In this document: positions 62,481-64,000 of the stretch, in pieces
Position numbering within the stretch: position 1 is the stretch's first letter
Layout: each line of letters begins with the position of its first letter
Origin: Halospina sp040196175
Lineage (GTDB): Bacteria > Pseudomonadota > Gammaproteobacteria > Pseudomonadales > Oleiphilaceae
Assembly (NCBI RefSeq): GCF_040196175.1
Contig: NZ_JBEFNF010000001.1
Location: 186,001 to 250,000, forward strand
Length of the DNA: 64,000 nt
Direction: 5' to 3'
The notes under the pieces: generated by a model
The model's database searches: none
Told to the model about the DNA's origin: nothing
Seen by the model: only the letters and a program-made list of their open reading frames with translations
Made by a program: the position numbers and the translations under genes

Positions 62481-63148
62481 CCTCTGCAGATACTGACGGG
62501 ACTATGCCGGAACAGCTGACCATCGCCCTTTCCAAGGGCCGTATTCTGGAAGAGACATTGCCGCTGCTCGCCGGAGCGGGCATCGAGCCTGAGGAGGATC
62601 CCGAGAAAAGCCGCAAGCTGGTGTTCGCCACCACTGTGCCCGGGGTGCGCCTGCTGATCATCCGCGCGACCGACGTTCCCACCTATGTTCAGTACGGTGG
62701 CGCAGACATGGGGGTGGCGGGCAAAGATGTGCTCATGGAACATGGCGGTGACGGGCTCTACGAGCCACTGGATCTTGAAATTGCCCGGTGTCGGCTGATG
62801 ACCGCGGGTGTTGCCGTGCAGGCCGTGCCGGAAGGGCGCGTACGCGTGGCGACCAAGTTTACCCGGCTGGCGCGCGAATATTACGCGGCCCAGGGCAAAC
62901 AGGCGGACATCATCAAGCTCTACGGTGCTATGGAACTGGCGCCCTTGCTGGGGCTGGCTGATGAGATCGTGGACATTGTCGACACCGGCAATACGCTGAA
63001 AGCCAATGGCCTGGAGCCGCGCGAGACCATCGCCAACATAAGCTCTCGGGTGGTGGTTAGCCGTTCCTCTATGAAGATGAAGCACGCACGCATCCAGCCA
63101 ATCCTGGATCGCATGGGCGAAGCCGTCGCCCGCAAGCACACGCAGTGA
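62477..63148 (+). CDS. hisG: ATP phosphoribosyltransferase catalytic subunit, short form
   Basis: HisG joins ATP and PRPP in the first step of histidine synthesis. The protein is the short form (223 residues from the GTG at 62477, or 214 from the ATG at 62504), lacking the C-terminal ACT-like regulatory domain and so needing HisZ, encoded at 3180-4358. Visible segments are LTIALSKGRILEETLPLL, VQYGGADMGVAGKDVL and DIVDTGNTLKANGL (PRPP loop). The GTG is supported by AGGA upstream and the overlap with murA; the ATG gives the conserved start. Confidence 0.95.
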   Translation: MTSADTDGTMPEQLTIALSKGRILEETLPLLAGAGIEPEEDPEKSRKLVFATTVPGVRLLIIRATDVPTYVQYGGADMGVAGKDVLMEHGGDGLYEPLDLEIARCRLMTAGVAVQAVPEGRVRVATKFTRLAREYYAAQGKQADIIKLYGAMELAPLLGLADEIVDIVDTGNTLKANGLEPRETIANISSRVVVSRSSMKMKHARIQPILDRMGEAVARKHTQ

Positions 63149-63158
63149 GAGAACAGCC

Positions 63159-64000
63159 ATGAGTGAACTGTCCATTACCCGGCTCAATACCGCTGATTCA
63201 GACTTTGAGGCGGCGCTGCGCCGCCATACAGAGTGGGAAGAAGGCGTGGATACCAGCGTGCGCCAGACCGTGGCTGACATCCTGCAAAGGGTCCGTAAGG
63301 AAGGCGATGCTGCGGTTCTGGAATACACCGCGAAGCTGGATAATCTCAGTGTCGCTTGCGTGAGTGAACTGGAAGTGGCGCGCGAGCGCATCGACGCGGC
63401 CATGCATGCTATTACAGACGAACAGTTCCAGGCGCTGGAAACCGCCGCCGACCGGATCCGGCGTTACCACCGTGAGCAGCTGCCGGAGGACTGGTCCTAC
63501 GAAGAGGCTGACGGCACCCAGCTGGGACAACGGGTGCTGCCAGTGGATCGTGCGGGGCTTTATGTGCCGGGTGGTAAGGCAGCCTATCCGTCCTCTGTGC
63601 TGATGAATGCCATTCCAGCGAAGGTTGCTGGCGTGGCGGAAATTGTAATGGTAGTACCGGCTCCGGGCGGTGAGCTGAATGACCTCGTGCTGGCTGCCGC
63701 GCGCGTCGCCGGCATTGATCGCATCTACACCTTGGGTGGTGCTCAGGCGGTTGCCGCGCTGGCCTACGGAACAGAAACGGTTGCGGCAGTGGACAAGATC
63801 GTGGGGCCGGGCAACATCTATGTGGCCGAGGCCAAGCGTGAAGTCTTTGGGCGCGTGGGGATCGATATGGTCGCCGGCCCTTCCGAAATTCTGGTGATTG
63901 GCGATGGCCACACGGATCCCGATTGGGTTGCCATGGATCTGTTCTCCCAGGCCGAGCACGATGAGCAGGCCCAGGCGATTCTGGTATCACCGGATCCCGA
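63159..64000 (+). CDS. hisD: Histidinol dehydrogenase, N-terminal part (3' end outside window)
   Basis: HisD oxidises L-histidinol to L-histidine in two NAD-dependent steps. The frame is open from the ATG at 63159 to the window end (about 280 residues). Conserved parts include RVLPVDRAGLYVPGG, YPSSVLMNAIPAKVAGV, TLGGAQAVAALAYGTE, DKIVGPGN and VAGPSEILVI, ending near the zinc-binding SQAEHDEQAQ. It follows hisG by ten bases, giving murA-hisG-hisD. Confidence 0.97.
   Translation, partial: MSELSITRLNTADSDFEAALRRHTEWEEGVDTSVRQTVADILQRVRKEGDAAVLEYTAKLDNLSVACVSELEVARERIDAAMHAITDEQFQALETAADRIRRYHREQLPEDWSYEEADGTQLGQRVLPVDRAGLYVPGGKAAYPSSVLMNAIPAKVAGVAEIVMVVPAPGGELNDLVLAAARVAGIDRIYTLGGAQAVAALAYGTETVAAVDKIVGPGNIYVAEAKREVFGRVGIDMVAGPSEILVIGDGHTDPDWVAMDLFSQAEHDEQAQAILVSPDP

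Noticed and set aside
1..64000. Search for CRISPR arrays, insertion sequences, prophage, tRNA or rRNA genes and defence systems
   Set aside because: None seen; coding density is high, gene order is conserved and no regularly spaced repeats or transposase motifs are present.

Overview
The window is a dense, almost entirely housekeeping stretch of a gammaproteobacterial chromosome. The gene orders match several blocks that are syntenic in Pseudomonas and relatives: hflX-hflK-hflC-yjeT-hisZ-purA; comF / bioBFHCD followed by acyl-CoA dehydrogenases; holA-lptE-leuS / ybeL / lnt-corC-ybeY-ybeZ-miaB; and the long gatCAB-mreBCD-maf-rng-yhdP-nit ... rpoN-lptBAC-kdsCD ... mla-ibaG-murA-hisG-hisD block. 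Joining these blocks in this way, with a cmoAB pair and cysDN-yejK in between, suggests a marine or halophilic member of the Pseudomonadales/Alteromonadales area such as the Marinobacter group. That placement is an inference from gene content and order; no rRNA is present to confirm it. I saw no phage, insertion sequence, CRISPR array, tRNA or rRNA.

Layout. 1-5708 (+): the C-terminal part of hflX, the HflKC membrane complex, yjeT, hisZ and purA. 5712-8955 (-): cmoB and cmoA (tRNA wobble uridine modification), srkA and a small membrane protein. 9037-10137 (+): an L-2-hydroxyglutarate-oxidase-like flavoprotein. 10141-10887 (-): comF. 10944-15389 (+): the complete biotin operon bioBFHCD, with a recognisable BirA operator over its promoter. 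15471-20478 (+): a small flagellar-rod-like protein, a SprA-type HExxH protein and two paralogous acyl-CoA dehydrogenases. 20475-24636 (-): holA, lptE, leuS. 24759-26379 (+): ybeL and an lpxO-type lipid A hydroxylase. 26376-31547 (-): lnt, corC, ybeY, ybeZ, miaB. 31624-35256 (-): yejK, cysN, cysD. 35368-40668 (-): a PilZ protein, gatB, gatA, gatC and a putative outer-membrane protein. 40848-50295 (+): mreBCD, maf, rng, yhdP, nit. 50292-59528 (-): a ComEA-like protein, darP, ptsO, rapZ, ptsN, hpf, rpoN, lptB, lptA, lptC, kdsC, kdsD, yrbG. 59607-64000 (+): mlaD, mlaC, ibaG, murA, hisG and the start of hisD.

The genes group into cell envelope construction (lptE, lptABC, kdsC, kdsD, lpxO, lnt, murA, mreBCD, mlaCD, yhdP), translation and tRNA/ribosome functions (leuS, gatCAB, miaB, cmoAB, ybeY, darP, hpf, rng), nitrogen-PTS/sigma-54 control (ptsO, rapZ, ptsN, rpoN), and biosynthesis of biotin, histidine, purines and assimilated sulfate.

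I found no clear undescribed system. The points most worth a second look are a BirA operator embedded in the 5' coding end of the divergent comF gene; a CysN with a decayed APS-kinase-like tail; an mla locus lacking mlaF, mlaE and mlaB; a nit-darP interval lacking tldD and pmbA; a roughly 90-bp palindromic element between gatB and gatA; and five tail-to-tail gene junctions that all overlap or lie 3 bases apart.
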